From Myroides sp. WP-1 (GTDB lineage Bacteria; Bacteroidota; Bacteroidia; Flavobacteriales; Flavobacteriaceae): a stretch of DNA of 64,000 bases. Position numbers and translations under genes: made by a program. The stretch covers positions 16,563-80,562 of the forward strand of contig NZ_JACHTC010000015.1 of assembly GCF_014145635.1 (NCBI RefSeq), given 5' to 3'. Within the stretch, counting starts at the first letter, position 1; every line of letters begins with the position of its first letter. Positions 16,226-26,600 of this stretch are shown here, piece by piece. The notes beneath the pieces were generated by a model, which ran no database searches, was not told the origin of the DNA, and saw only the letters and a list, made by a program, of their open reading frames with translations.

Positions 16226-17797
16226 TTAACTGTTAGTTACTTTCAAAACCATCGGATCTGTTTTCAACAACCATTGATAATAATCCTTTTGATCTTTTAA
16301 TTGATTCAAGTATTCAGCAATCAGAAAATGCATTACTAATTCTTTATGGCGATCAAATTTAAAGAACAACTTATTACTTTCTAAATACGCTTTAAAGTCA
16401 CTATATTCTTTTTTATCAGCTTGAAGGTGTTCGATGAGTTGTTCGGTTGTCATCTCCTTATACCTTTGACGTTCTTTATCTATCTCTTGGAAGACATAAT
16501 AGCTCACCATACCAGATTTCATCATCATCACGATGGCTTCTTCTCCGTGTTTTCTGGCAATTGGCACAAACACATCTGGCACAATTCCCCCTCCTCCATA
16601 AACAATCCTACCTTGTAACGTCTTAAATTGGAGGCTATCTGCTACCTTGATGCTATCTGCTGCATACAATTCGCCGTGTTCGTAACGCGAACGGAAATCA
16701 TTGTTATAATCTTCGATACCGTTTTTGTAATTTTTTTGAATAGACCTACCCGATGGAGTATAATAACGAGCCGTTGTCAATCGAATGGCTGAGCCGTCAC
16801 CTAACATTAATTCGCGTTGAACTAATCCCTTTCCAAATGTACGTCGTCCGACAATCGTTCCTCTGTCATTATCTTGAATAGCACCTGCAATAATCTCACT
16901 CGCTGAAGCGCTATTTTCATTCACTAAAACATACAGTGGTTTTGTTGTAAATAAATTGGTGCTCTTTGCCTTGGTTACTTTTTCTTGTCCTCCTCGATTA
17001 ATCGTTTTCACTATGATTTGATCCGTCAACAAAAAATCGTTTAAAATCTTACTCGACTGATCCATATAGCCTCCACTATTATCGCGTAAATCAATAATCA
17101 ACCCTTCAATTCCCTCCTCAATTAATTGGAGTAACCCCGCTTGGAATTCTTCGTAAGTAGTACTAGCAAATCGGTTGACTTTGATATAGCCATATTGACT
17201 GTCTAACTTTATCGCAACATCTACGCTTTTTAGGGGTATCGGTTCTCGTTTTACTACAATATTCTTTCTTTCCTTAGTGGTTTTACGATAAACTTCTAGT
17301 GTAAGAGCTGTTCCTTCTTCTCCTCTAAGTACTGAGGAGATCGTATCTGAAGAAATTTCTTTGCCATACAACGGATGTTGGTTTGCTTTTAGAATGCGAT
17401 CACCAGCCAAAATACCCGCTTGAATAGAAGGTCCTCCTTCAAGAGGTTTAATTACGGCTAAAGAATCTTGATACAGATAATATTGTACCCCAATACCTAC
17501 AAAACTCCCTTGCATGGATTCTGTAACCTCTTTCATCAACTCTTTCCCTATATAAACAGAATGGGGATCTAATTGTTCTAATATTGTAGTAACCGTACGG
17601 TCTACAATAGAATCTGTATCGACCTGATCCACATATTCTTGTTCGATAAAGTCAAGTAGTCGATTTAGTTTTAATTTATTGTGATTGGTAAAGAAATTAC
17701 CTTGAGTTCGTTGAGAGGCAGACACTAAAAATCCACCTAAGAGTACTCCTAGTGAAATAGATATTGCAATGATTAGGGGCCAAAAAATTCTTTTCAT
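16226..17797 (-). CDS. S41 family C-terminal processing peptidase
   Basis: A periplasmic serine protease of the CtpA/Prc type, 523 aa. The first 28 residues hold a signal anchor (IFWPLIIAISISLGVLLGGF). A PDZ domain follows (SFVGIGVQYYLY to about residue 180), then the S41 domain with GLIIDLRDNSGG. The catalytic serine lies in ENSASASEIIAGA (about 298) and the lysine in GRRTFGKG (about 323). It is read 8 nt after the dCMP deaminase gene, so the two share a transcript, a pairing I have no functional explanation for. Confidence 0.94.
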   Translation of the reverse strand: MKRIFWPLIIAISISLGVLLGGFLVSASQRTQGNFFTNHNKLKLNRLLDFIEQEYVDQVDTDSIVDRTVTTILEQLDPHSVYIGKELMKEVTESMQGSFVGIGVQYYLYQDSLAVIKPLEGGPSIQAGILAGDRILKANQHPLYGKEISSDTISSVLRGEEGTALTLEVYRKTTKERKNIVVKREPIPLKSVDVAIKLDSQYGYIKVNRFASTTYEEFQAGLLQLIEEGIEGLIIDLRDNSGGYMDQSSKILNDFLLTDQIIVKTINRGGQEKVTKAKSTNLFTTKPLYVLVNENSASASEIIAGAIQDNDRGTIVGRRTFGKGLVQRELMLGDGSAIRLTTARYYTPSGRSIQKNYKNGIEDYNNDFRSRYEHGELYAADSIKVADSLQFKTLQGRIVYGGGGIVPDVFVPIARKHGEEAIVMMMKSGMVSYYVFQEIDKERQRYKEMTTEQLIEHLQADKKEYSDFKAYLESNKLFFKFDRHKELVMHFLIAEYLNQLKDQKDYYQWLLKTDPMVLKVTNS

Positions 17798-17805
17798 ATC
17801 CTTTA

Positions 17806-18234
17806 TTACTCTAAATCATCTATATGAACAACCTCAACACCTGCTTTAATCAGGAAATCGATACCTGCCATATCTTTATACCCCTCTACATAAACCACGC
17901 GTTTAATTCCTGCTTGATGTATTAGTTTACTACAATCACGACAGGGAGACATCGTAATATATAAGGTGGCATCTTGACAACTTTGGGTTGAGCTAGCTAC
18001 TTTTAGAATGGCATTCGCTTCTGCATGTAAAACATACCAATAAGTTTGATCGTTTTCATCTTCACAACAATTGTCAAATCCCGTAGGTGTTCCGTTATAT
18101 CCATCGGATATAATCATTCGATCTTTGACTATAATTGCCCCAACTTTTTTGCGTTTACAGTATGATAATTGTCCCCATTCGCGTGCAATACGCAAATAAG
18201 CTTTATCATACTTAGTTACTTTAGGATTTGACAT
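17806..18234 (-). CDS. dCMP deaminase family protein
   Basis: A cytosolic zinc deaminase that makes dUMP from dCMP for thymidylate synthesis. In 142 aa the zinc site is complete: H70 and E72 in LHAEANAILK, C98 and C101 in SPCRDC. The dCMP-deaminase-type insertion GYNGTPTGFDNCCED (45-59) is present. It is the first gene of a two-gene unit with the S41 peptidase. Similar proteins are often annotated ComEB-like. Confidence 0.93.
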   Translation of the reverse strand: MSNPKVTKYDKAYLRIAREWGQLSYCKRKKVGAIIVKDRMIISDGYNGTPTGFDNCCEDENDQTYWYVLHAEANAILKVASSTQSCQDATLYITMSPCRDCSKLIHQAGIKRVVYVEGYKDMAGIDFLIKAGVEVVHIDDLE

Positions 18235-18491
18235 AAACCTCCATTTTATAACTCTTAATATACGACAAAAATACGCATAAGTTTCACTTGACTCTCTATC
18301 CTCTTTTGAAATAATATAGAATCCTGGTGTAATTGATTCTTTACTCGGGATAAAAAAGTGCGATAACCCCTCTTTTTACCTGTGTTTTTCACTATTATTT
18401 TTTTAATTAATACACGCATTTATCTAAAGAAATTTTGTACATTACTTCTAATTAACACCTTAAACCAATTAACAACAAAAAAGAATGTATT

Positions 18492-18920
18492 ATGGCTTAT
18501 TTAGATTTATATGACAGTGACTTTAAAGAGCGTAACAAAGGACATTTTGCTTCCATTGTACGCGTTGCTTTAGCTGACGGAGATATCAGTCAAGAAGAAC
18601 TTAAATTCCTAAACGAATTAGCGGATAAATTAGATATCACAGCTGAAGACTATGAGAAAATCATGGCCAATCCCGAAAAATACCCTGTTAATCCCCCGTA
18701 TTTAGAGATTAACCGAATTGAGCGTTTATATGATTTAGCTCGTATGGTATATGTCAATCATGTGTTAGGACCTAAACAAAAAGACATTTTGCGCAAATTT
18801 ACTGCTGCATTAGGCTTTACCGGAGATATTGATTTAATTGTAAATAAAGCTTTATCTCTTCTAGTTCTAGGTGTTGACATTGACACTTTTATCACAGAAA
18901 TTCAACAGCTGAAACATTAA
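18492..18920 (+). CDS. TerB-like protein
   Basis: A 142-aa soluble helical protein of the TerB/tellurite-resistance-associated fold. The TerB signature is the first helix pair with a metal-binding acidic loop, RVALADGDISQEELKFLNEL (18-residue core), and a second similar half around VYVNHVLGPKQKDILRKF. No other ter genes lie near, so tellurite resistance cannot be inferred. Single-gene unit ended by a strong terminator shared with fbp. Confidence 0.85.
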   Translation: MAYLDLYDSDFKERNKGHFASIVRVALADGDISQEELKFLNELADKLDITAEDYEKIMANPEKYPVNPPYLEINRIERLYDLARMVYVNHVLGPKQKDILRKFTAALGFTGDIDLIVNKALSLLVLGVDIDTFITEIQQLKH

Positions 18921-18957
18921 AAAAAGGGGTTTTACACGTGTAAAACCCCTTTTTTTA
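18920..18957. terminator. Bidirectional terminator between the TerB-like gene and fbp
   Basis: AGGGGTTTTACACGTGTAAAACCCCT is one continuous palindrome, flanked by A-runs on the left and T-runs on the right, and serves both converging genes. Confidence 0.92.
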
Positions 18958-18968
18958 ATGTTTTATTT

Positions 18969-19979
18969 TTATTGGTGTAAAGCCATAAATTCTTCTGCTT
19001 TTTCCACCATATTTTTACTTCCACAGAAAAATGGAACACGTTGATGTAAAGCTGTCGGTTCAATCTCCATAATACGTTGGTAGCCATCTGAGGCTCTCCC
19101 CCCTGCCTGTTCCATGATAAAAGCAATTGGATTACATTCATACAACAATCTCAATTTTCCTTTTGGTGCTTTTGTACTTGTTGGATAAATATAAATACCT
19201 CCTTTTAAAATATTGCGGTGAATATCCGAAACTAAACTTCCGATATAACGTGCAGAATACGGACGATCTCCTTGTTCTTCTTGGCAGTACTTTAAATAAT
19301 CTTTTACCCCTTGTGGGAATTGAATATAGTTTCCTTCGTTAATCGAGTAAATACTTCCATCTTCTTTAATCTTCATATTAGGATGAGACAAATAGAATGT
19401 TCCAATTGCAGGATTTAAAGTAAAGCCATTTACACCAGCTCCTGTTGTATAAACCAGCATCGTAGAAGATCCATATACAATGTATCCTGCTGCAACTTGG
19501 TTTTCACCTTTTTGCAAGAAATCTTCCATTTGCACTGGAGTTCCTGCAGGTGTTACACGACGATAAATAGAAAAAATTGTTCCTACTGACACATTCACAT
19601 CAATATTAGACGATCCATCTAAAGGATCGATCAACACCACATATTTACTATCGTTATCTCCTTTTTTACCTTGGATGGTAATAAAATCATCTTCCTCCTC
19701 AGAAGCAATTCCACATACAATTTCGCGATTAACTAAGGTATTGATAAAAATCTCATTCGCGTAAACATCTAGTTTTTGTTGTTGTTCTCCTTGTACATTC
19801 TCTGTACCAAAAGCTCCTACAATATCAACTAAACCTGCTTGGTTTACTTGATGACTAACTACCTTTGCAGCAAGTCGTAAAGAGTTAATTAAACGAGAAA
19901 GCTCTCCTGAAGAGAATTTGAAATCTTCTTGTTTATCAATGATAAATTCCCCTAGGGTTTGATGTCTTTTTGTTGTCAT
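18969..19979 (-). CDS. fbp: Fructose-1,6-bisphosphatase class I
   Basis: Gluconeogenic enzyme that hydrolyses fructose 1,6-bisphosphate in the cytosol. I start at the ATG at 19979 ([20 protein letters not shown]), giving 336 aa, close to the E. coli enzyme. The frame extends 20 codons further upstream, but that stretch overlaps the divergent promoter region and is not conserved-looking. The metal-binding motif [19 protein letters not shown] and the upstream acidic SEEEDDFI are present. It ends at the shared terminator. Confidence 0.96.
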   Translation of the reverse strand: MTTKRHQTLGEFIIDKQEDFKFSSGELSRLINSLRLAAKVVSHQVNQAGLVDIVGAFGTENVQGEQQQKLDVYANEIFINTLVNREIVCGIASEEEDDFITIQGKKGDNDSKYVVLIDPLDGSSNIDVNVSVGTIFSIYRRVTPAGTPVQMEDFLQKGENQVAAGYIVYGSSTMLVYTTGAGVNGFTLNPAIGTFYLSHPNMKIKEDGSIYSINEGNYIQFPQGVKDYLKYCQEEQGDRPYSARYIGSLVSDIHRNILKGGIYIYPTSTKAPKGKLRLLYECNPIAFIMEQAGGRASDGYQRIMEIEPTALHQRVPFFCGSKNMVEKAEEFMALHQ

Positions 19980-20023
19980 GGAAAAATGATTCTTTAGTTG
20001 TGTATTTGCTGTGCAAATATCGT

Positions 20024-20031
20024 TAATTTTG
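20024..20031 (+). promoter_or_regulatory. -7 promoter box of the GNAT-aspartokinase pair
   Basis: TAATTTTG fits TAnnTTTG. A start near 20038 supports translation from the ATG at 20073 rather than from 20040 or 19998. Confidence 0.5.
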
Positions 20032-20072
20032 TCATTCAAATGAAGTTATTAACCATAAATCCAACAAAAGAG

Positions 20073-20543
20073 ATGAATGTTAGAACAGCTACTCCAGCTG
20101 ATATGCCAGCTGTACTAAATTTAATTCAAGAATTAGCCACTTTTGAAAAGGAGCCTGACGCTGTAATCATCACGGCTGAAGATCTAATTCGCGATGGTTT
20201 TGGTTCGCATCCCCTTTTTCAAGTGTGGGTAGCTGAGCAGGACAACGTACTTATCGGTATGGCACTTTTTTACTACCGTTATTCTACATGGAAAGGAAAA
20301 ACCATTCATTTAGAAGATTTAATTGTAACAGAAAAAGCTCGAGGAACAGGTGCTGGCTTAGCCTTGTATAAAAAAGTAATAGAGATAGCAAAAGAAAAAC
20401 AGGTCAAACGCGTGGAATGGGTTGTTTTAAATTGGAATACCCCTGCTATTGAATTTTACAAAAAATCTGGTGCTACTGTATTGGAAGATTGGTACACTGT
20501 ACAAATGGATGAACAAGGAATTCACGCCTTTATAACAAATTAG
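20073..20543 (+). CDS. GNAT family N-acetyltransferase
   Basis: A 156-aa acetyl-CoA-dependent acyltransferase of unknown substrate. The frame stays open to 19998, but the ATG at 20073 (MNVRTATPADMPAVLNLIQE) is preceded by aaaagag and gives the standard GNAT length. The acetyl-CoA loop is in LIVTEKARGTGAGLALYKKV, and the C-terminal VLNWNTPAIEFYKKSGA is typical. Aspartokinase follows 6 nt later. The resemblance is to the diamine/thialysine acetyltransferase type, but that is only a suggestion. Confidence 0.88.
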   Translation: MNVRTATPADMPAVLNLIQELATFEKEPDAVIITAEDLIRDGFGSHPLFQVWVAEQDNVLIGMALFYYRYSTWKGKTIHLEDLIVTEKARGTGAGLALYKKVIEIAKEKQVKRVEWVVLNWNTPAIEFYKKSGATVLEDWYTVQMDEQGIHAFITN

Positions 20544-20549
20544 TTGGAC

Positions 20550-21803
20550 ATGAAAATATACAAATTTGGCGGTGCATCAGTTAAAGATGCAGACAATGTA
20601 AAAAACGTTGCCCATGTACTGCGCACCGTAGGTTATGCGGATAGTTTACTCATTGCATCAGCCATGGGAAAAACGACCAATGCACTAGAAGTAGTCGTGC
20701 ATAATTACTTTCAGAATCGGTTTGATTTGGCAGAATCCGTACAACTTGTCAAAACCTATCACCTCGATATTCTACACGGGCTGTTTACCGACTTAAATCA
20801 CGATGTATATGGCGCAGTAGAAGCCTTGTTTGAATCGCTAACTTCTTTTTTACTCAACAATAAATCTCCTAACTACAATTTTGTTTACGATCAAATTGTC
20901 AGTTATGGCGAGCTGTTGTCTACCACAATTTTACATCATTATTTACAATTTTGTGCCATTGACAACACGTGGATTGATGCTCGAAATTTAGTCAAAACAG
21001 ATACAACCTACCGCGATGCTAATGTGCAATGGGATATCACTTGTGATGCCATTACACAAGCCATAGACAAAAAAGAATTGTATATCACACAAGGATTTAT
21101 CGGTTCTGATTACAATGGTTTCTCTACCACTTTAGGAAGAGAAGGATCAGATTATTCAGCAGCTATCTTTGCTTATGCTTTACATGCGGAGAGCGTTACC
21201 ATTTGGAAAGATGTACCGGGTGTACTCAATGCGGATCCACGCTATTTTGAAGAAACAACATTATTAGAACAAATTTCCTACCAAGAGGCGATTGAACTAG
21301 CATTTTACGGAGCTTCTGTTATTCATCCGAAAACCCTACAACCACTTCGTCAAAAGGAAATTCCTCTTTATGTAAAATCGTTTGTAAACCCTACGCTAGC
21401 GGGAACTTCGGTCTCAAGAGGAGCGGATTTAAAACCTGCTATTCCTTGTTTTATTGTCAAGAAAAACCAGTTGTTGATTTCACTGTCTTCGAAAGATTTC
21501 TCGTTCATCATGGAACAAAATATCAGTGATATCTTTAAACTGTTTTGTGAATACAACATCAAAGTTAATGTCATTCAAAACTCAGCGATTAGCTTTTCGG
21601 TTTGTGTGGAAGACAAGTTCAATCACTTCGAAGAATTGCGTCAAAAACTAAACGATCAATACCGCGTGAGTTATAACGAGAATGTTTCTCTCTATACGAT
21701 TCGCCATTTTGACGAAACCTCAGCGGATCGCATTTTACAAGATAAAACTTTATTGCTGAAACAAGTCAACAGAGAAACCATGCAAATGGTGACTAAAGAA
21801 TAA
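20550..21803 (+). CDS. Aspartate kinase (monofunctional)
   Basis: Phosphorylates aspartate at the start of lysine/threonine/methionine synthesis. In 417 aa the kinase domain begins KIYKFGGASVKDADNV and includes GREGSDYSAAIFAYAL and the KDVPGVLNADPR motif. The C-terminal part (about 310-417) is an ACT-type regulatory region (FSVCVEDKF). I start at the ATG at 20550, since the TTG two codons earlier is less likely. It is translationally close to the GNAT gene. Confidence 0.93.
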   Translation: MKIYKFGGASVKDADNVKNVAHVLRTVGYADSLLIASAMGKTTNALEVVVHNYFQNRFDLAESVQLVKTYHLDILHGLFTDLNHDVYGAVEALFESLTSFLLNNKSPNYNFVYDQIVSYGELLSTTILHHYLQFCAIDNTWIDARNLVKTDTTYRDANVQWDITCDAITQAIDKKELYITQGFIGSDYNGFSTTLGREGSDYSAAIFAYALHAESVTIWKDVPGVLNADPRYFEETTLLEQISYQEAIELAFYGASVIHPKTLQPLRQKEIPLYVKSFVNPTLAGTSVSRGADLKPAIPCFIVKKNQLLISLSSKDFSFIMEQNISDIFKLFCEYNIKVNVIQNSAISFSVCVEDKFNHFEELRQKLNDQYRVSYNENVSLYTIRHFDETSADRILQDKTLLLKQVNRETMQMVTKE

Positions 21804-21830
21804 ATGCTTTTTGGCATGGTAAATGGTAGT

Positions 21831-21864
21831 ACTCTTTTCGGGAATTACATTCCTGAAAAGAGTG
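21831..21864. terminator. Inverted repeat after aspartokinase
   Basis: ACTCTTTTCGGGAAT and ATTCCTGAAAAGAGT pair across a 3-nt loop with one mismatch-type position. There is no T-run, so it may stabilise the mRNA end or act as a factor-assisted terminator. Confidence 0.5.
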
Positions 21865-21930
21865 ACTTAGCCTAGTTTTCTACTAGAAAAAGCTACTTCA
21901 CTAGTATCTAACTTCATAACTAACTAAGTG

Positions 21931-22488
21931 ATGACTTTACCCTACAAAATGCCTTCGTACAATACGAAGTTTGGCTATCTAGATGAGAGGAGAATCGTTT
22001 ACAGTAGATTTATTCATTCTGAAGAAGGATCTGCTAAACTATCTCCTGCAGGTTCCCTCAACCTTAAATATCCCAATCCAACCACCGAGCGCGGAGTTAA
22101 AACAACAATGTTTACCTCCTTTGTCTATGGATTCTACGATGTGTATACTGATGATACCGTTGATATTCAAGCGCAAGTATCCGTGAAAGGCAACAATGAC
22201 CTCAAAGGATATACATTGAGCTATTTGTATAAGGAATATCTTGGAGCTCCAACAAACATCACTTTACTTATCAATCCCAATATAAACAATTACTTATATA
22301 ACGATTATTCTTTAGTTGAACCAACGATTGTGGAGCAGGGAATTTCGGTAATGAAATCGTTTAAATTGTCTAATTTCAAAATTAGCCAGAACAGCAAGCT
22401 CTATATTTACGTTACCTTACCTCTGCTGTCCAGCGCAGGAAACAGCTTTGTACAAACACAACACGAAATTTTTATACAAAGAAGATAA
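21931..22488 (+). CDS. Hypothetical protein
   Basis: I do not recognise this 185-aa product. It has no signal peptide (MTLPYKMPSYNTKFGYLDER), is rich in beta-type sequence (TMFTSFVYGFYDVYTDDTVD, VTLPLLSSAGNSF) and ends EIFIQRR. It could be a C-terminal piece of a larger surface protein whose 5' end has been lost, since it starts without a visible promoter after the hairpin at 21831. The broken YwqK copy follows directly. Confidence 0.5.
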   Translation: MTLPYKMPSYNTKFGYLDERRIVYSRFIHSEEGSAKLSPAGSLNLKYPNPTTERGVKTTMFTSFVYGFYDVYTDDTVDIQAQVSVKGNNDLKGYTLSYLYKEYLGAPTNITLLINPNINNYLYNDYSLVEPTIVEQGISVMKSFKLSNFKISQNSKLYIYVTLPLLSSAGNSFVQTQHEIFIQRR

Positions 22489-22489
22489 G

Positions 22490-22830
22490 GCATAGTATCA
22501 CACCCTTCCTGTTTCTACTCCTAATTCAAAGCTGTCAAAAGAAAGAGTATGGCATAGAGGATTTAGTTAAAAGTAAGGGTTTATTTTATGTACCAAATAC
22601 CCAAACACTATTTACAGGAGAAACCATAGATTACAGTGTCAATTTAATTATCAACAGTTTTGAAAATGGACAATTGCAAACGGAGTCGAATTACAAAGAC
22701 AATCTGTAGTTGAATGCATACATCAGCTATTATGAAGATGGGGCGCTCAATTCAAAAGGCTACTCACTAGGTAATGAATGGACGTATTACAAAGACGGTA
22801 AGCTCCATCGCTACCGACATCAAGGAGAAA
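22490..22830 (+). pseudogene. Broken YwqK/MORN-type lipoprotein gene
   Basis: One frame reads a lipoprotein-like start without ATG (HSITPFLFLLLIQSC), then KKEYGIEDLVKSKGLFYV, ENGQLQTESNYKDNL, a TAG, and AYISYYEDGALNSKG. It is a paralog of the intact gene at 22831 with an internal deletion, a lost start and a CAG-to-TAG stop. Bases 22662-22827 match 23194-23359 with five differences and no gaps. Confidence 0.75.
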
Positions 22831-23445
22831 ATGAAAAAAACAACTTTATTTATTATGTCTTTAACCCTTGTACTAGGATGTCATAAAAAAGAATACACCC
22901 TAGATGATTTAGTCGAAATTAAAGGACTATCCTACAGCAAAGACTCCAACGAACCCTATACAGGTGAAGCTCTCAATTACTTGGGCAAACAAATAACTGC
23001 TATTCATCTATATAAACAGGGGGAACACATCCAGGCCACTACCTTTTATCCCAATGGAAATAAAGAATACGACATCCAATTTAAAGACAACAAAGAAAAC
23101 GGTTTTTGGAGGTATTATTTTTACAACGGACAATTAAACTATGAATATTATTATGTAGAAGGTCAACGCCAAGGAAAAGCAAGGTTTTATTACGAAAATG
23201 GACAATTGCAAACGGAGTCGAATTACAAAGACAATCTGCAGTTAAATGCATACATCAGCTATTATGAAGATGGGGCGCTCAATTCAAAAGGCGACTCACT
23301 AGGTAATGAATGGACATATTACAAAGACGGCAAGCTCCATCGCTACCGACATCAAGGAGGAAAAGAAACTTTTTACAACAAAGAGGGAAAAGAAGTCCCG
23401 TATGAAGAAGTAGAACAAGATTACAAAGCACAGTATAGCTCTTGA
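22831..23445 (+). CDS. YwqK-family MORN-repeat lipoprotein
   Basis: A 204-aa lipoprotein: MKKTTLFIMSLTLVLGC gives the lipobox cysteine at 17. It then carries MORN-type repeats (FYPNGNKEYDIQFKDNKENG, FYNGQLNYEYYYVEGQRQG, YYENGQLQTESNYKDN, YYEDGALNSKGDSLG). Such proteins are grouped under the YwqK antitoxin name; in Bacteroidota the role is usually unknown. The ATG at 22831 is chosen over an earlier one at 22774 because it follows aaggagaaa and opens a signal peptide. Its ribosome site comes from the end of the broken copy upstream. Confidence 0.82.
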   Translation: MKKTTLFIMSLTLVLGCHKKEYTLDDLVEIKGLSYSKDSNEPYTGEALNYLGKQITAIHLYKQGEHIQATTFYPNGNKEYDIQFKDNKENGFWRYYFYNGQLNYEYYYVEGQRQGKARFYYENGQLQTESNYKDNLQLNAYISYYEDGALNSKGDSLGNEWTYYKDGKLHRYRHQGGKETFYNKEGKEVPYEEVEQDYKAQYSS

Positions 23446-23586
23446 TTTTTTCACAAAAAAATTGTTTTTGAAGTAAACAGCGTACAACAATAATCGAGTA
23501 TTGAGTTAATTCTTCCGTGCGGCATACCGTTATGCGCTTCATTCTTCGGCTGTAGATATCATTGTTAAATATTATGATAAATACAC

Positions 23587-23594
23587 TACTTTTG
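23587..23594 (+). promoter_or_regulatory. -7 promoter box of the 1136-aa outer membrane protein
   Basis: TACTTTTG fits TAnnTTTG exactly, with the ATG 23 nt further on. Confidence 0.6.
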
Positions 23595-23616
23595 ACGAAA
23601 TGGAGTTTATACATAG

Positions 23617-26600
23617 ATGAAGCTACAGCGTTTTTTATTTCTTTTCCTTTTTTGGTATTCTTGTTCTTTTGCACAAGAAGGAAACTCGCTGTATAAACAA
23701 CAGATTTGGGAAGAAAATCAAACCACATTTCAGCTTCCCTCTGCTCCATTAAACAATAGTTATTTTGAAATTCGAGATGCACAGCAAGTAGTAGTTCCAT
23801 CATCAGCTTATCAAGTTGATTTTAAAACCAATACCATTACGTTGTTACAAACAACTTTTGCATTTCCTTTAACTCTTTACTATTTAGAGCTTCCCTCTTT
23901 TCTTACCTCTCCGATTAGTTACTATGATACTTCGCGTATTGTTCCCAACGAAGCGGGTAGTTTTACCTATCAACATCAGACCAACAATCGACCTGCTTTT
24001 GTACCGTTTGAAGGGTTAAATACCATGGGAAGCTTATCAAGAGGACTGACCATGGGAACCAATCAAAGTGCAGTTACCTCATCGAATTTAGATTTACAAA
24101 TCACAGGAAATTTGTCTGATCGCGTTAAGATTCGCGCCTCCATTCAAGACAACAATCTTCCCTTGCAATATGGTGGGTACTCTCAAAAAATAAATGAATT
24201 TGATCAAATATTTATTGAACTATTCTCAGATGATTGGTCCATTCGAGCAGGAGACATTTTCTTAGAAAATAGAGCGCGTCGTTTTCTAAACTTCAACAAA
24301 AAAGTACAAGGATTATCTACGCGTTTTGTCTTTGAAAAAGACGAAGCTAAAACAACAATCGAAGCGGCGGCAGCATTGGCTAGAGGACAATACACGCGCA
24401 GTACTTTTACGGGGCAAGAAGGCAACCAAGGACCTTATAAGCTCAAAGGGAGTAATGGCGAATTGTACATCCTAATTGTATCTGGTTCAGAAAAAGTGTA
24501 TGTCAATGGTTTACTGCTTCAACGAGGGGAAGACAACGACTATGTGATCGATTACAATTCGGGTGAATTGCGATTTACAACGCGTTACCCCATTACCTCA
24601 GACATGCGAATAGCAATCGAATATCAGTATACTGACCGCAACTATACGCGTTTTGTTGGCTATGGCAATATCCAACACGAAACGCAAGCTTGGCAATTTG
24701 GTGTTACCGTATTTACGGAAACCGATTTAAAAAATCAAACGCTACAGCAAAGCTTAACCGAAGAGCAAATTGACATCCTCAAACAAGCTGGTAATGATCC
24801 CAACAAAATGATTGCTCCTTCTGCCTATAGAGATACCTATTCTGAAAATAAAGTATTGTATACCAAAGAACAAACTACAGATGGACAACCTTATTTTGTT
24901 TTTTCAACCAATCCTGATGCCGAGCTCTACCAAGTAACCTTTACGGCAGTTGGTAATAATCAGGGAGATTATATACTAAAAAGCACGCAATCCATCGGAC
25001 GTATTTATGAATATGTAGCTCCTATTCACGGTGTTCCACAGGGAAATTATTCTCCTGTAGTAAAGCTTGTTGCTCCAATTAAAAATACCATTGCCACATT
25101 TAATGCAGCATATCGTCCATCAGAAAAAACGTCGTTGGATGTCGAACTCGCTTTTAGCAATCACGATGCCAATCTATTTTCCTCCTTGGATCAGGAACAA
25201 AACAACGGTTGGGCTACTGCTCTAAAGGGAAAACAGCGTTTATGGACACGTGACCAAGCACAACTTAATGTGCTAACAGATGTTCAGTTTATTCACAAGA
25301 ATTTTCATTCCTTAGAAAATCTATTTTCCATTGAATTTGATCGCGATTGGAATTTACAGTATACCACAGGCAATCAAAGCTTACTTACCGGTGGTCTTGA
25401 ATTTAAAATTCCGGGTAAAGCAACCGCCACATACCTGTTTGAACAGCTCAACTTTGGTGATGATTATAAGGGTTATCGCCAAAACCTAATGGCCAACTGG
25501 CAATCGAAGCCTTGGCTAATTGAAACAAAAAACAGCCTCATGCAAGCCGATGGTTTACTACAAAAGACCACCTTTATACAGAGTCATTCTCAGGTTAAAC
25601 ACAGCTGGGAATCTACGTATGTGGGTACACGTCTTGCCTTTGAACAAAACAAAGAAACACTTCAGGAAACACAAGTACTCAATCCGATGAGTCACCGTTA
25701 TTCTTCTCTTGATTTATTTGTAGGAAAAGGAGACTCTTTAGGGCAAAATATTGAATTAGGTTATCAATTCAGGCTCAACGATAGCATCCAAAACAATCAA
25801 CTTGAACGCTTCTCAAAAGCGCATACTTTTTACGTCAAGTCTCAACTGTTGAAATCAGAAACGCGTGATTTGAATCTCTATGCAAACTATCGCTCTGTTC
25901 GTCCTGTTGCGGAAGATAAACCAACGGAAAACACCATCAATAGTATCTTAACCTACCGCGATCAATATTTTAAAGGTTTTGTACAATCTCACACATTATA
26001 TGAAATAAGTTCTGGAACGATTGCCCAACAAGAATTTACGTACTTAGAAGTTGAACCAGGTCGTGGACAATACATGTGGATTGATTACAACAACAATGGC
26101 ATTCAAGAACTGGAAGAATTTGAACTAGCTCCTTACCCTGATTTAGGAAAATATGTACGCTTATATTTGCCTAGTCAGGTTTTCTTACCAACCAATCAAA
26201 ATAAACTAACGCAAACCTTAACGTTAAATCCTGCGGCTTTATGGCAAAACGCAACAGGAATTAAACGGATTTTGGCTTTCTTTTATAATCAAACATCGTA
26301 TAGTATAGATCGAAAAGACTTAAAAAAAGGCAACCAGCTCCGACTACATCCTTTTACAACTGACAAGGAAGAAATGGTTGGTTTATTAGAGAATTTCAAC
26401 AATTACTTATACTATAACCGCGGAAAAAAACGCCATAGTGTAACTTATATGTATACCAAGTCCAAAAACAAAAATCTGTTATCTTATGGATCAACTGAAA
26501 ATAAAATCCAAACCCATCAATTGGGATATAATCACTTGATTCGAAAAACATGGTTGATTGATCTTTTGGGTAAAACCACCAAACAAGAGACTATATCCCC

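Noticed and set aside
18235..18491. Possible small gene between the dCMP deaminase and TerB-like genes
   Set aside because: No frame with a start, ribosome site and sensible composition; it looks like a divergent promoter region.
23279..23803. 174-codon minus-strand frame across the YwqK-like gene and the next gene
   Set aside because: Overlaps two better supported genes and has no recognisable sequence features.
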